Of a stretch of DNA of 10,801 bases, positions 1 through 7,164 are shown piece by piece; position 1 is the stretch's first letter, and every line of letters starts with the position of its first letter. Source of the stretch: Acidobacteriota bacterium (lineage in GTDB: Bacteria; Acidobacteriota; Terriglobia; Acidiferrales; UBA7541); contig PLZZ01000119.1 of the NCBI GenBank assembly GCA_003153585.1, forward strand, positions 1,610 to 12,410, in the 5' to 3' direction. A model generated the notes under the pieces. The model was given only the letters and a program-made list of their open reading frames with translations. It did not search any database and was not told the origin of the DNA. The position numbers and the translations under genes were made by a program.

Positions 1-2
1 GA

Positions 3-44
3 GAAGCCAGGAAGCTCGTAAACGAACTTCGAAAAGCGGGTTAG
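3..44 (+). CDS. possible 3' end of an upstream gene (very short fragment)
   Basis: One frame entering from the left edge reads EARKLVNELRKAG and then stops (TAG at 42-44). The string would form an amphipathic, charged helix, like many bacterial protein C-termini. The other two plus frames stop at 19-21 and 53-55 and read less naturally. Only 13 residues are visible, so no family can be named and the fragment may be chance. A small hairpin follows about 30 bp downstream. Confidence 0.22.
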   Translation, partial: EARKLVNELRKAG

Positions 45-76
45 CGCGGCGCTGACTCATGCTCTTGGCTGGATTT

Positions 77-95
77 GAAGGGCCAGGTTCCCTTC
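77..95 (+). terminator. small hairpin, possible weak terminator
   Basis: GAAGGG (77-82) and CCCTTC (90-95) form a perfect 6-bp stem with a 7-nt loop. No T-tract follows on either strand, so it is not a standard intrinsic terminator. It lies between the possible gene end at 44 and the 3' end of the receptor gene. The rest of 45-248 shows no convincing coding frame and only the palindrome at 183-195. Confidence 0.2.
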
Positions 96-182
96 CACTT
101 CTCCCAAACGAAAATAACCAACCACAAGCCACAGAAAAAGGTTCGGCACCCTGCTAATTACCTCCGTCACTCGATTTGACTC

Positions 183-195
183 TGGTGTGACACCA
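183..195. repeat. 13-bp perfect palindrome TGGTGT-G-ACACCA
   Basis: Two 6-bp arms flank a single central base, about 54 bp beyond the stop codon of the receptor gene. The one-base spacer is too tight for a good hairpin unless inner pairs open, and there is no adjacent T-run, so it looks more like a protein-binding palindrome than a terminator. No gene start is visible next to it, so its role is unknown and chance is possible. Confidence 0.3.
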
Positions 196-248
196 AGAAA
201 CGCGCCACCCGCCGCGACGTCTGAAAGCCCCTCCCCAATTCTTCGCGT

Positions 249-3200
249 TCAGAAGTAAAATTTCAGAGCGAATTGGATCAATCGTGGAGGCAACGAAGCA
301 GTAGGAAAGCCAAATTGCGAAGTCCCCCGCTCGGTGGAGAAGTTCTCGTCCGTCGTAGTCACATCCGTGAACGTCAGGTTCGGATGGTTCCATATATTGA
401 ACAATTCCGCGCGGAACTCAAAATGCATTTGTTCGCGAACGGGAAATTGCTTGATGAAAGACAAGTCCCAGTTATGCAGTCCGGGACCCCGAATGATATT
501 TCGACCTGCGTCTCCGAACGTCCCCTCCACGGTATTGGGGACAAAGGCGCAGGTGTTGAAAATCGTCCCGGCTATGCAAGGCGTTCCGTTGGGATTTCCA
601 ACAACATTCGGACGCGCACAATTGAAAACTTCTCCTCCGCAGTCAGAGTTAGAAATGTTCACCAGGTCATCGGTGGGCGTGAACCAATTGCCCGTCTGCG
701 CCGAGATAATTCCGGTGATTTGCCAGTTGCCGACGAGCTGGTTGCGGAAGCCCGAAAGATCTGAACCAAATCGTTGATCCTTCCCGAAAGGCAGGTCATA
801 CACAAAGTTGAAGACGAATCTTTGTCGAACGTCGAAATCGGCGTTGCCATACTCTAGCTGCGGCTCCGTTTGCAACCGGAAGTCCCCTTGATTCTGAGCG
901 CCAAGACTGGCACTTGAAGCGTCATCGAGCGCGTGGCTATAGGTGTAGGCGGCTTCAAACTGCAAACCGTTGGAGAAACGTTTCTCGAGTTTAAGTTGCA
1001 AGGCGGTGTAGTTTGAGAACAAGTTGGAACGAAGCGCATAGATCCCCGCATCAATATTGGGATCGGGGCGTCGTCCGGCGGTGGGACTATTTGGGTCCGA
1101 TGTAGGAACGGCCTGGTTTCCGTTAAACAGACCGAAGAGATCTGCGCCGTGCGAGCCCACGTAGGAAACTTGAGCCACAATGTTCGATGGCAATTCGTAC
1201 TGGAAACCAAGGAACCATTGCTGCATGAACGGTGTAGTGATTTTTGGGCTGATGGAGAAAAGCAAGGGAGTATTCGGATCAACCAAGGAGTTCGCCGGGA
1301 ATCCCTGCTGCAATGAGTTGAAGCCCGGGATCGAACAGTTGGTTAGGGGAAAACTAGGGTTCGCGGAATTCCCCAAGCAGGGCATGTTGAATGACTGCGT
1401 CACAAAAAATGGCGGATTGAATCCGGGACTTGGATTGGAATAAGGACCGTTTTCTTGACCGCCGTAAAAAATCCCATAAGAAGTTCGGAGCACGAGTTTG
1501 TCGCTTATTTTGTAAGCCAGGCCGACCCGCGGCGCAAAGTTGTGGAGATCTGGCGAGACCAGACCGGATGACCCATTACGGTCAATCGAAATTTGCGAGG
1601 CAAGGGTCGGTGTGAGTACGGCTTTTTGTCCTTTGGGAACAATGAGGCAGCCGCATCCAAAATCAAAGTTGGCCTGTTCATTGCCGGCTGCTTTGACCGT
1701 GGTATAAAGCTCGTAGCGCAAACCAAGATTGAACGTAAGACGTGCTGATTTCTTGAAGTCGTCCTGAACGAATCCTGCGTAGATTTGCCGATGGTAGTCA
1801 ACGTTGTGAAGATTTACGATCGACCCGCCATCGGAGATGCCCAAGAGAAAGCTCGCGAAGCCATACCCGCCAGTTCCGGGCGCCGCTGGATTGTCCGTGA
1901 AGCCCGTGCTGAAATCCGCAGTGCCGCGAGAAGCGGATGGTTGAAAAATGGTGAATTGTTCGAAGCGAATCTCGGTGCCGAACTTGAGCGAATGGCGACC
2001 TTTGATCCAAGTGAAATTGTCGGTAAAGACATAGCTGTTCTGCTTCTCGATCGAAGGTAAAAAACCCGAGCTGCCAAGCTCTGGAGCCGAACCATCGCTG
2101 AACGTCAAAGCTGGAAGTCCGCCATTAAATGTGCCGGGTTCGAACGGCACCCCAGGGTAGTCAAGCTGCGCTGACACATTTTCGTTGAAATTAACCTGGT
2201 AACGATGCGCGTTGATGCGGTTATAGCCAAAACGAAACTCGTTCACATGGGTTGAATCAAGAATATGAGTCTCGCTCAACGCAACGCTGCGGTAAGAGAA
2301 ATCCTCAATTCCGTCGAAGAACCCGCCGCCGTCCAGTACGTTATCGAAAGGCGGTGGAATAAAACTGGGCTGGTTTTCGTAGCTGAACCGCCCAAAGATG
2401 GAATCCTTGCTCGAAAAAGTGTGGTCCATTCGGACGTCAAAATTGTTGCGGGTTTCGCTGCGCACGGGGACGGCGATGTAATTGAAAGCCGGATTGACGG
2501 ACGAGTTCGGGGGTGGGATCAGAGCTGCCAGCCGGGCGGCCAGCGGGTCCACGGTTCCGGCAGGGAAAATATTTGTTGGGTTGCCCGAGCCATCCACCCC
2601 TATTGGAAATCCGCAGAATCCAGTGGGGTTGGCGGGTGTTACCGGCACTGGCAGGGTTCGCCTGGCGTTGAAGATTTCCCCCACAAAGGTCTGGTGATTA
2701 TTGCAATCAAGAGCCACAGCCCCCGTCGGGAGGCCGGTGTTCGGGTCAACGGCCATTGCCGGCATGTTCGTGAGAAGCTCGGAGAAATTGCCGACCACCA
2801 TGTCTTGATCAGGAAGGAACGCGGTTTGTGGTATTCCCTGCCGCAAGCGAAATCCTTCGTAATCGACGAAGAAGAATGTCTTGTCCTTCTGGACCGGGCC
2901 GCCAAATGTAGCGCCGAACTGGTTCTGCTTGTACGCTGGTTTCTGCGGTGTGACGATGAAGAATGGAGAAGCATCAAGAACATCATTTCGCAAATATTCG
3001 AAAACATCTCCGTGATAACCGTTGGTGCCGGATTTGATTACGGCATTTAGAATTGCTCCGTTGCCTCTTCCGAATTCTGCGCTGTAGTCGTTCGTTTGAA
3101 CTTTAAATTCCTCAATGGCGTCAATGGGAGGTTGAATCACGTACGACGATTCATTCAGCACGTCGCCTAAATTTGAATTGTTGTCGATTCCGTCGAGCAG

Positions 3201-3845
3201 GAAGTTGTTCTGCAACGAGCGGGCACCGTCCACGCTGAATCCATAACTCCCGCTTACGCGCGAGCCGGGTTCGCTGGGCACAACGCCGACCCCGAGCTGC
3301 GCCAGCTGCGCGAAATTTCTCCCGTTCAGCGGAAGTGTCTCGATACGCGTTTTGTCCATCACCTCGCCCATCGTGCTGGTCTCGGTTTCCAGCAACGGGT
3401 TCTGGACCGTCACTTCAACCTTTTGCGAGATCTGGCCTATTTCCAGTTTTACGTCTGCTTCGATTCGGCCCTGCACGTCAAGTTGCACTGGACCGGCCAC
3501 GGCCGTCTTGAAATTTGCCTTCTCCACGGTGACGGTATAGCGTCCGACCTTCAAAGGTCCTGCTACGTACTCTCCATTTCCGTTGGTAGTTGTTTCAAAC
3601 TCAGTGCCGCGATCCACGTCACGCACTCTGACTTTCGCGCCTGGAACCACTCCTCCTCCAGTATCGGTGACAACCCCTACGATGTTGCCTGTGTCTTTCT
3701 GTGCCCAGGCGCTTCCTGCAAAGAGCAGCGGCAAGAGCAGTAGAGCGGTAAAGAAACCGCGGAGACGCCCCTTGCTTGCGGATCTTAGAGTTCCTGTCCG
3801 GGACTGCTGTCTGGAGCATGAACGAAGGCCGCACATTTTGGTCAC
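249..3845 (-). CDS. Oar-like TonB-dependent outer-membrane receptor with carboxypeptidase-regulatory-like domain
   Basis: Predicted outer-membrane transporter, about 1198 residues from the GTG start chosen here. Order: a basic n-region and hydrophobic core ending in AWA-Q near residue 48 (signal peptide); a carboxypeptidase-regulatory-like beta domain at about 52-139 (VGVVTDTGGGVVPGAKV...); the plug at about 150-275, with LPLNGRNF at 171-178 and VDGARSLQNNFLLDGIDN at 205-222; then a long barrel ending ALKFYF, whose terminal Phe is the usual outer-membrane sorting signal. This architecture is typical of the TonB-dependent family expanded in Acidobacteriota, which often sits in glycan-use loci. 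No SusD-like partner is present. The GTG at 3845 is preferred because GGGAGGGG ends 6 nt before it; the ATG at 3836 (spacing 15) and the longer frame opening at 3953 fit worse. It is divergent from the first DeoR-type gene, so shared regulation is plausible. Substrate not determined; a sugar is inferred from the neighbours. Confidence 0.94.
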   Translation of the reverse strand: MTKMCGLRSCSRQQSRTGTLRSASKGRLRGFFTALLLLPLLFAGSAWAQKDTGNIVGVVTDTGGGVVPGAKVRVRDVDRGTEFETTTNGNGEYVAGPLKVGRYTVTVEKANFKTAVAGPVQLDVQGRIEADVKLEIGQISQKVEVTVQNPLLETETSTMGEVMDKTRIETLPLNGRNFAQLAQLGVGVVPSEPGSRVSGSYGFSVDGARSLQNNFLLDGIDNNSNLGDVLNESSYVIQPPIDAIEEFKVQTNDYSAEFGRGNGAILNAVIKSGTNGYHGDVFEYLRNDVLDASPFFIVTPQKPAYKQNQFGATFGGPVQKDKTFFFVDYEGFRLRQGIPQTAFLPDQDMVVGNFSELLTNMPAMAVDPNTGLPTGAVALDCNNHQTFVGEIFNARRTLPVPVTPANPTGFCGFPIGVDGSGNPTNIFPAGTVDPLAARLAALIPPPNSSVNPAFNYIAVPVRSETRNNFDVRMDHTFSSKDSIFGRFSYENQPSFIPPPFDNVLDGGGFFDGIEDFSYRSVALSETHILDSTHVNEFRFGYNRINAHRYQVNFNENVSAQLDYPGVPFEPGTFNGGLPALTFSDGSAPELGSSGFLPSIEKQNSYVFTDNFTWIKGRHSLKFGTEIRFEQFTIFQPSASRGTADFSTGFTDNPAAPGTGGYGFASFLLGISDGGSIVNLHNVDYHRQIYAGFVQDDFKKSARLTFNLGLRYELYTTVKAAGNEQANFDFGCGCLIVPKGQKAVLTPTLASQISIDRNGSSGLVSPDLHNFAPRVGLAYKISDKLVLRTSYGIFYGGQENGPYSNPSPGFNPPFFVTQSFNMPCLGNSANPSFPLTNCSIPGFNSLQQGFPANSLVDPNTPLLFSISPKITTPFMQQWFLGFQYELPSNIVAQVSYVGSHGADLFGLFNGNQAVPTSDPNSPTAGRRPDPNIDAGIYALRSNLFSNYTALQLKLEKRFSNGLQFEAAYTYSHALDDASSASLGAQNQGDFRLQTEPQLEYGNADFDVRQRFVFNFVYDLPFGKDQRFGSDLSGFRNQLVGNWQITGIISAQTGNWFTPTDDLVNISNSDCGGEVFNCARPNVVGNPNGTPCIAGTIFNTCAFVPNTVEGTFGDAGRNIIRGPGLHNWDLSFIKQFPVREQMHFEFRAELFNIWNHPNLTFTDVTTTDENFSTERGTSQFGFPTASLPPRLIQFALKFYF

Positions 3846-3851
3846 AGGTAA

Positions 3852-3859
3852 CCCCTCCC
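3852..3859 (-). promoter_or_regulatory. strong Shine-Dalgarno fixing a GTG start
   Basis: On the minus strand GGGAGGGG is followed by TTACCT and then GTG at 3845, a 6-nt spacing. The next in-frame ATG (3836) would leave 15 nt, which is too far. The open frame upstream of this site (to 3953) runs through AT-rich promoter-like DNA and gives an unnatural N-terminus. Confidence 0.7.
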
Positions 3860-3917
3860 ATGGGCAATGCTGTATAGCGTTTTCATACCCTGGCTGAATG
3901 TTGGACAAACCCCGATC

Positions 3918-3954
3918 GTTGACGTAATTAGCCCTATTGTGTTTGTTTGTCAAC
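3918..3954. promoter_or_regulatory. spaced inverted repeat GTTGAC-N25-GTCAAC, possible operator
   Basis: The half-sites GTTGAC (3918-3923) and GTCAAC (3949-3954) are 31 bp apart start to start, close to three helical turns, so they would lie on the same DNA face. One half covers the candidate -35 of the receptor gene. The neighbouring divergent gene encodes a DeoR-family repressor, so autoregulation plus control of the receptor is a reasonable inference. The DNA on the right (3955-4020) is very AT-rich. No clear plus-strand promoter for the repressor gene could be picked out in it. Confidence 0.35.
3927..3953 (-). promoter_or_regulatory. candidate promoter for the receptor gene
   Basis: The minus strand has a perfect -35 hexamer TTGACA (3953-3948) preceded by a run of seven A. 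The -10 is uncertain: GCTAAT (3932-3927) gives a 15-bp spacer with 4 of 6 matches, and TAATTA lies at 17 bp but matches poorly. This would give an untranslated leader of roughly 70 nt before the GTG at 3845. The -35 is the distal half of the inverted repeat GTTGAC...GTCAAC (3918-3954). Confidence 0.4.
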
Positions 3955-4062
3955 TTTTTTTATCTAATTTGGTGTATTTTGTAATTTTCGGATCAATTTC
4001 TCCTAATCTATGGCACAATCCGCGTGCTTTTCGGGCCATTTAATGGGGACGGAGCAGCCTGA

Positions 4063-4911
4063 ATGAGCCTTCTAGCAGAAGAACGGAGATTTCGCATACG
4101 CGAGATCCTGTCGCGCGAGCGAACTGTTACTGCCTCCGATCTGATACGCGATCTGGGAGTCACAGCGGCTACAGTCCGGCGCGATCTCGCTGTTTTGGAA
4201 AAAGAAGGCGTGCTGCTGCGTTCGCACGGCGGCGCCGTCTCACGCACCTCCAGCACCAATTTTCAGCCTTCCTACGAGGCGCTGGGACGCAGCAATCGAG
4301 CCGAAAAACAGGCCATCGCGCGAGAAGCAGAGCGCCTCATCCTGGATGGTGAGACCGTTTTCCTGGAGGGCAGCACCACAGTCTACGAACTCGCCCGCCG
4401 CCTGTTGCATCGCAACAGGCTGACCGTAATCACAAATTCGCCGCCGATTGTGGATGAATTCCAGCGCAGCCAGCACGTCTCGGTCATCTCAACAGGGGGC
4501 GAACTTCAAAAGGACGTATTTTATCTTTCGGGAGTCTGGGCGCAGCGAGCATTGTCGGAAATTCGCGTGGACAAAGCCGTATTGGGTGTGAGCGCCATTG
4601 ATCCCGAGTACGGAATTTCCACTGCGAGCCAGGCCGAAGCTCAAATCAAAAAGATGATCTTGAAGTCCGCGCGAGTCAGCATTGCACTGGCGGACCATAG
4701 CAAATTCGGGAATCAGGGCTTCGCCTACGTTGGTCCCACCACGGACATCGATATTCTTGTCACCGATTCAGCCACAGACCCCAAATATCTACGCCCCCTG
4801 CGCGAAGCCGGTGTGGAGCTAATCCTGGCCGACCTGCGGGATCAACCACATGATACGAATGGACATGAGCCGGGAAAGACGCGGGCGCGTTCCGGGCCTG
4901 CTAGACACTAG
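4063..4911 (+). CDS. DeoR/GlpR-family transcriptional repressor (first of two)
   Basis: Cytoplasmic DNA-binding regulator, 282 residues. An N-terminal DeoR helix-turn-helix spans about 6-57 and ends in the family signature around TVRRDLAVLEKEGVLLRSHGG. The C-terminal sugar-phosphate sensor shows EGSTT (102-106), TN (124-125), STGGE (143-147), the segment around AQIKKMILKSA (193-203) and DHSKFG (211-216). DeoR-type repressors normally release DNA when they bind a phosphorylated sugar intermediate. The start is supported by GGAG 8 nt upstream. The last 24 or so residues (after about 258, polar and basic) extend beyond the usual length of about 250-260. It is divergent from the receptor and lies 9 bp upstream of the amidohydrolase, so it probably governs both. 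It is less AgaR-like than the second DeoR gene; its effector cannot be told from sequence. Confidence 0.93.
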   Translation: MSLLAEERRFRIREILSRERTVTASDLIRDLGVTAATVRRDLAVLEKEGVLLRSHGGAVSRTSSTNFQPSYEALGRSNRAEKQAIAREAERLILDGETVFLEGSTTVYELARRLLHRNRLTVITNSPPIVDEFQRSQHVSVISTGGELQKDVFYLSGVWAQRALSEIRVDKAVLGVSAIDPEYGISTASQAEAQIKKMILKSARVSIALADHSKFGNQGFAYVGPTTDIDILVTDSATDPKYLRPLREAGVELILADLRDQPHDTNGHEPGKTRARSGPARH

Positions 4912-4920
4912 GTCGCCAAG

Positions 4921-6063
4921 ATGCGTGTAGATTTCAAGAAAGTGCTTGTCTTGTTGTTGGCGGCCGGCATCGCGACGGTCGCGGCGACCTACGTACATTC
5001 GTTTGGTTTCCTCGCATTGCATGCAGCAACCCTTGAAGCAATTCGACCAGACAGCCAAAGGGACCTGCTGCAAGCTTTCGCCGCGTTGGAGCCGATCGAT
5101 ACTCACGTTCATGCATTCAAAAGCGATCCTGACTTGACGGATCTGATGACACACCTTCGATTGAACGTTTTGGATATTTGCGTGGCCGATAACCACGGAA
5201 TTTATGGCCAATTGGATACAGAAATCGCGCGCGCCAAGGCGTTTGTTCAAGCGAGTCAGAACCATGCACGATTGTGCGTCACCTTCGATCCATTTGATTT
5301 CGATCGAAAGGATTTCGCGCGAAAAACGATAGAACGACTTCGTCGGGAATTTGCCCAAGGTGCCGTTGCGGTGAAAATCTGGAAGAACATTGGCATGGAA
5401 TTAAAGACGCCAGACGGAAAATACGTTATGCCTGATGATCCCGCTTTCGAACCCATTTACCGCGCGATCGCGGGCGATAATAAAACTCTTATCGCGCACG
5501 TCGCCGAGCCTTCCTCCTGCTGGCAACCACCGAATCCTGACAGCCCGGACTACGACTACTACAAGGAAAATCCTCAGTGGTATATGTATTTGCACCCCGA
5601 TCATCCTCGCAAGGAGGTCATTTTAGCGGCGCGCGATCACCTGCTTGCTGAAAACCCGAAACTGCGGGTGGTCGGCGCGCACTTGGGAAGCATGGAAACG
5701 GATGTGGATGAAATCGCGAAGCGATTCGATCGCTATCCGAATTTTGCAGTTGATACTGCGGCGAGAATGGAATATCTGATGATTCAGCCGCGGGAAAAAG
5801 TGCGGAACTTTCTGATCAAGTATCAGACCAGAGTGCTCTACGGCACCGATCTGGAATTTCTACCTGATGAATCCACAGCAGACGCTCTTAAGGACTGGCA
5901 AGAGACTTACGCAAGAGACTGGAAATTTTTAGCCACCAACGAGACCTTCCAATACAACGGCCGTCAAGTTCATGGCCTCGGTTTGTCCGAACCAGTCCTC
6001 CGTCGAATTTATCATGACAATGCCGTACAGTGGATTCCTGGAATGGGGTCCTCTTCGAAGTAA
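4921..6063 (+). CDS. exported metal-dependent amidohydrolase (amidohydrolase-2 type)
   Basis: 380 residues. An N-terminal positively charged stretch and hydrophobic segment (about 5-32) indicate a signal peptide or membrane anchor; no lipobox Cys is seen. The mature part is a TIM-barrel hydrolase: DTHVH gives H62 and H64, then H193 (LIAHVAE), H254 (VGAHLGS) and D310 (LYGTD), the full metal and catalytic set of the ACMSD/amidohydrolase-2 group. It closes with the typical segment RRIYHDNAVQW. The group includes decarboxylases, lactonases and C-C or ester hydrolases, so the reaction cannot be named. It follows the DeoR-type gene by 9 bp with only a weak AGG (4910-4912) as ribosome site, suggesting co-transcription. 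The export signal places it in the periplasm or outside the cell, perhaps acting on a sugar-derived lactone or a substituted glycan (inference). It is unlike the deacetylases NagA/AgaA, so it should not be taken as the missing deacetylase. Confidence 0.9.
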   Translation: MRVDFKKVLVLLLAAGIATVAATYVHSFGFLALHAATLEAIRPDSQRDLLQAFAALEPIDTHVHAFKSDPDLTDLMTHLRLNVLDICVADNHGIYGQLDTEIARAKAFVQASQNHARLCVTFDPFDFDRKDFARKTIERLRREFAQGAVAVKIWKNIGMELKTPDGKYVMPDDPAFEPIYRAIAGDNKTLIAHVAEPSSCWQPPNPDSPDYDYYKENPQWYMYLHPDHPRKEVILAARDHLLAENPKLRVVGAHLGSMETDVDEIAKRFDRYPNFAVDTAARMEYLMIQPREKVRNFLIKYQTRVLYGTDLEFLPDESTADALKDWQETYARDWKFLATNETFQYNGRQVHGLGLSEPVLRRIYHDNAVQWIPGMGSSSK

Positions 6064-6080
6064 AACTGCCAAATGCTATT

Positions 6081-6108
6081 GCAAGGAACCGCTCGGCCAC
6101 TACCTTGC
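6081..6108. terminator. hairpin in convergent gap, possible bidirectional terminator
   Basis: GCAAGG (6081-6086) and CCTTGC (6103-6108) form a 6-bp stem around a 16-nt loop. It sits in the 47-bp gap between two converging genes (stops at 6063 and 6111). No T-tract of useful length follows on either strand, so the assignment rests on position and symmetry. Confidence 0.3.
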
Positions 6109-6110
6109 TT

Positions 6111-7070
6111 CTAGAAATTCATTTTCTGCACTTCGATTTGCGGAAGTAGTCTTTGCGCGTCTGCAAAATTGATCATGCCCGGCGAGCTTGCAGCGCAATT
6201 GGCGGCGCCACAAGCGGCGGCGAGTCGTACTGCCTCTTCGCCAACGATCCCTTGTATTGCAGCGTAAGCGAACCCTGCCAGAGTTGCGTCCCCGGAACCG
6301 ACCGTCGAGACCACTTTCGCGGTGGGGGGACGCGCTATCCACACTGGTCCGTCTCGATGCTCGATCCAGACTAGACCGTCTTTCCCGAATGTGATCGCGG
6401 CGCTGCTCGATCCTCGTCGGATGATTTCACGAGCGGCCTCAGTTGTTTCCTGGCTCGACTTCAGCGATCTTGCCAGCAGAGCTTCGGCCTCGGCGCGATT
6501 CACTTTCACGAAGTCTGGATTGGCTTTCACGCTCTCGCCCAGAGCCTCGCCGCTGGTGTCGACAAAGACTCTCGCGCCCGCATTTCGCGCAGCTTGAATT
6601 AAAAAAACATAAAAATCTGGTGAGATGCCTGAAGGTAAGCTCCCGGAAATGACGAGCAGCGATGCCTTCCCCTCTTCCCGTATCCGCTCGGAACACGTCC
6701 GCACAAATTCGGCAGTTTCTTCGCGGGCCGGCGCGGCGCCGGGTTCAAGTATCTCCGTTACCTTTCCGGAGTCTTCGATCACCTCAAGATTCACGCGAGT
6801 GCTCGCGGCCGTGCGCACAGCAACCACTTCAATATCCAGTAATTCCAACTGCCGAGCGCACTCTTCGCCGATCGCTCCTCCCAGAAATCCGATCCAGCTT
6901 GCATTCGCTCCTAGCGCGCGAGCGGCCATCGCCACGTGCGCGGCTTTGCCTCCCGCCAAGCCGCGGGCGCTTTTGGCGCGATTCACTTCACCGGCCTCGA
7001 GGAATGCAACGCGCAACCGCCGGTCCATCGCAGGATTTGCGCTTACGCAAACGATCGTTGAACCGGCCAT
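6111..7070 (-). CDS. PfkB-family hexose-phosphate kinase, 1-phosphofructokinase / tagatose-6-phosphate kinase type
   Basis: 319-residue cytoplasmic kinase of the FruK/LacC/PfkB branch, which adds a phosphate from ATP to a ketose phosphate. Visible signatures: ANPAMDRRL (11-19, the usual NPALD start), GGKAAHVA (40-47), SGSLPSG (142-148), DTSGEAL (171-177), KVNRAEAE (189-196) and the catalytic loop VGSGDATLAGF (257-267) with D261 as the base. Two departures: the conserved GGKGxN is GGKAAH, and the GAGD motif is GSGD. Start: ATG at 7070 with GGAG 9 nt upstream. It is divergent from the AgaR-like gene, with a candidate operator between them. Next to an AgaS-like enzyme, the likely role is tagatose-6-phosphate to tagatose-1,6-bisphosphate; fructose-6-phosphate or fructose-1-phosphate are alternatives that sequence alone does not exclude. 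Confidence 0.9.
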   Translation of the reverse strand: MAGSTIVCVSANPAMDRRLRVAFLEAGEVNRAKSARGLAGGKAAHVAMAARALGANASWIGFLGGAIGEECARQLELLDIEVVAVRTAASTRVNLEVIEDSGKVTEILEPGAAPAREETAEFVRTCSERIREEGKASLLVISGSLPSGISPDFYVFLIQAARNAGARVFVDTSGEALGESVKANPDFVKVNRAEAEALLARSLKSSQETTEAAREIIRRGSSSAAITFGKDGLVWIEHRDGPVWIARPPTAKVVSTVGSGDATLAGFAYAAIQGIVGEEAVRLAAACGAANCAASSPGMINFADAQRLLPQIEVQKMNF

Positions 7071-7116
7071 CTGCCCTTGCTCCCGAAGTGCACTTGTGTC
7101 AAGCTATCACGCTAGA

Positions 7117-7149
7117 TTCGAAATAGTAACAAAAAGTAATAAATCGAAA
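7117..7149. promoter_or_regulatory. candidate AgaR-type operator with phased direct repeats
   Basis: The 94-bp divergent region between the kinase and the AgaR-like gene holds TCGAAA twice (7118-7123, 7144-7149; 26 bp apart) and AGTAAyAAA twice (7125-7133, 7135-7143), the latter exactly one helical turn (10 bp) apart. On the minus strand 7149-7128 begins TTTCGATTTATTAC. This resembles the TTTC-rich, T-run operator consensus described for Escherichia coli AgaR, as I recall it: about 20 of 22 core positions fit by eye. DeoR-family proteins commonly bind direct repeats with one-turn spacing. The site lies 15 bp before the AgaR-like start codon, well placed for autorepression, and could also control the divergent kinase. 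Confidence 0.5.
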
Positions 7150-7164
7150 GCACATTCATAAACC

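Noticed and set aside
273..777. Two overlapping plus-strand open frames (163 and 147 codons)
   Set aside because: Both are antisense to the C-terminal barrel of the receptor and show low-quality composition with no family resemblance.
2265..3050. 261-codon open frame on the plus strand inside the receptor gene
   Set aside because: It is antisense to a well-supported conserved coding region, its product has no recognisable domain and looks like a compositional shadow, and no promoter or ribosome site is evident.
3846..3953. N-terminal extension of the receptor
   Set aside because: The extra 36 residues are not signal-like, they overlap the AT-rich promoter, and a strong Shine-Dalgarno marks the later GTG.
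4819..5358. 179-codon open frame on the minus strand across the repressor/amidohydrolase junction
   Set aside because: It is antisense to two conserved genes and has no domain pattern or start signals.
6080..6105. tRNA-like string GTGGCCGAGCGGTT on the minus strand
   Set aside because: It resembles the D-arm of Ser/Leu tRNAs, but no matching acceptor stem, anticodon arm or GGTTCGAATCC-type T-arm follows and coding sequence begins at once; taken as chance.
7097..7102. Perfect TTGACA on the minus strand upstream of the kinase gene
   Set aside because: It ends only 26 bp before the start codon, so a -10 would fall on the ribosome site, and no TATAAT-like hexamer is present at 16-18 bp.
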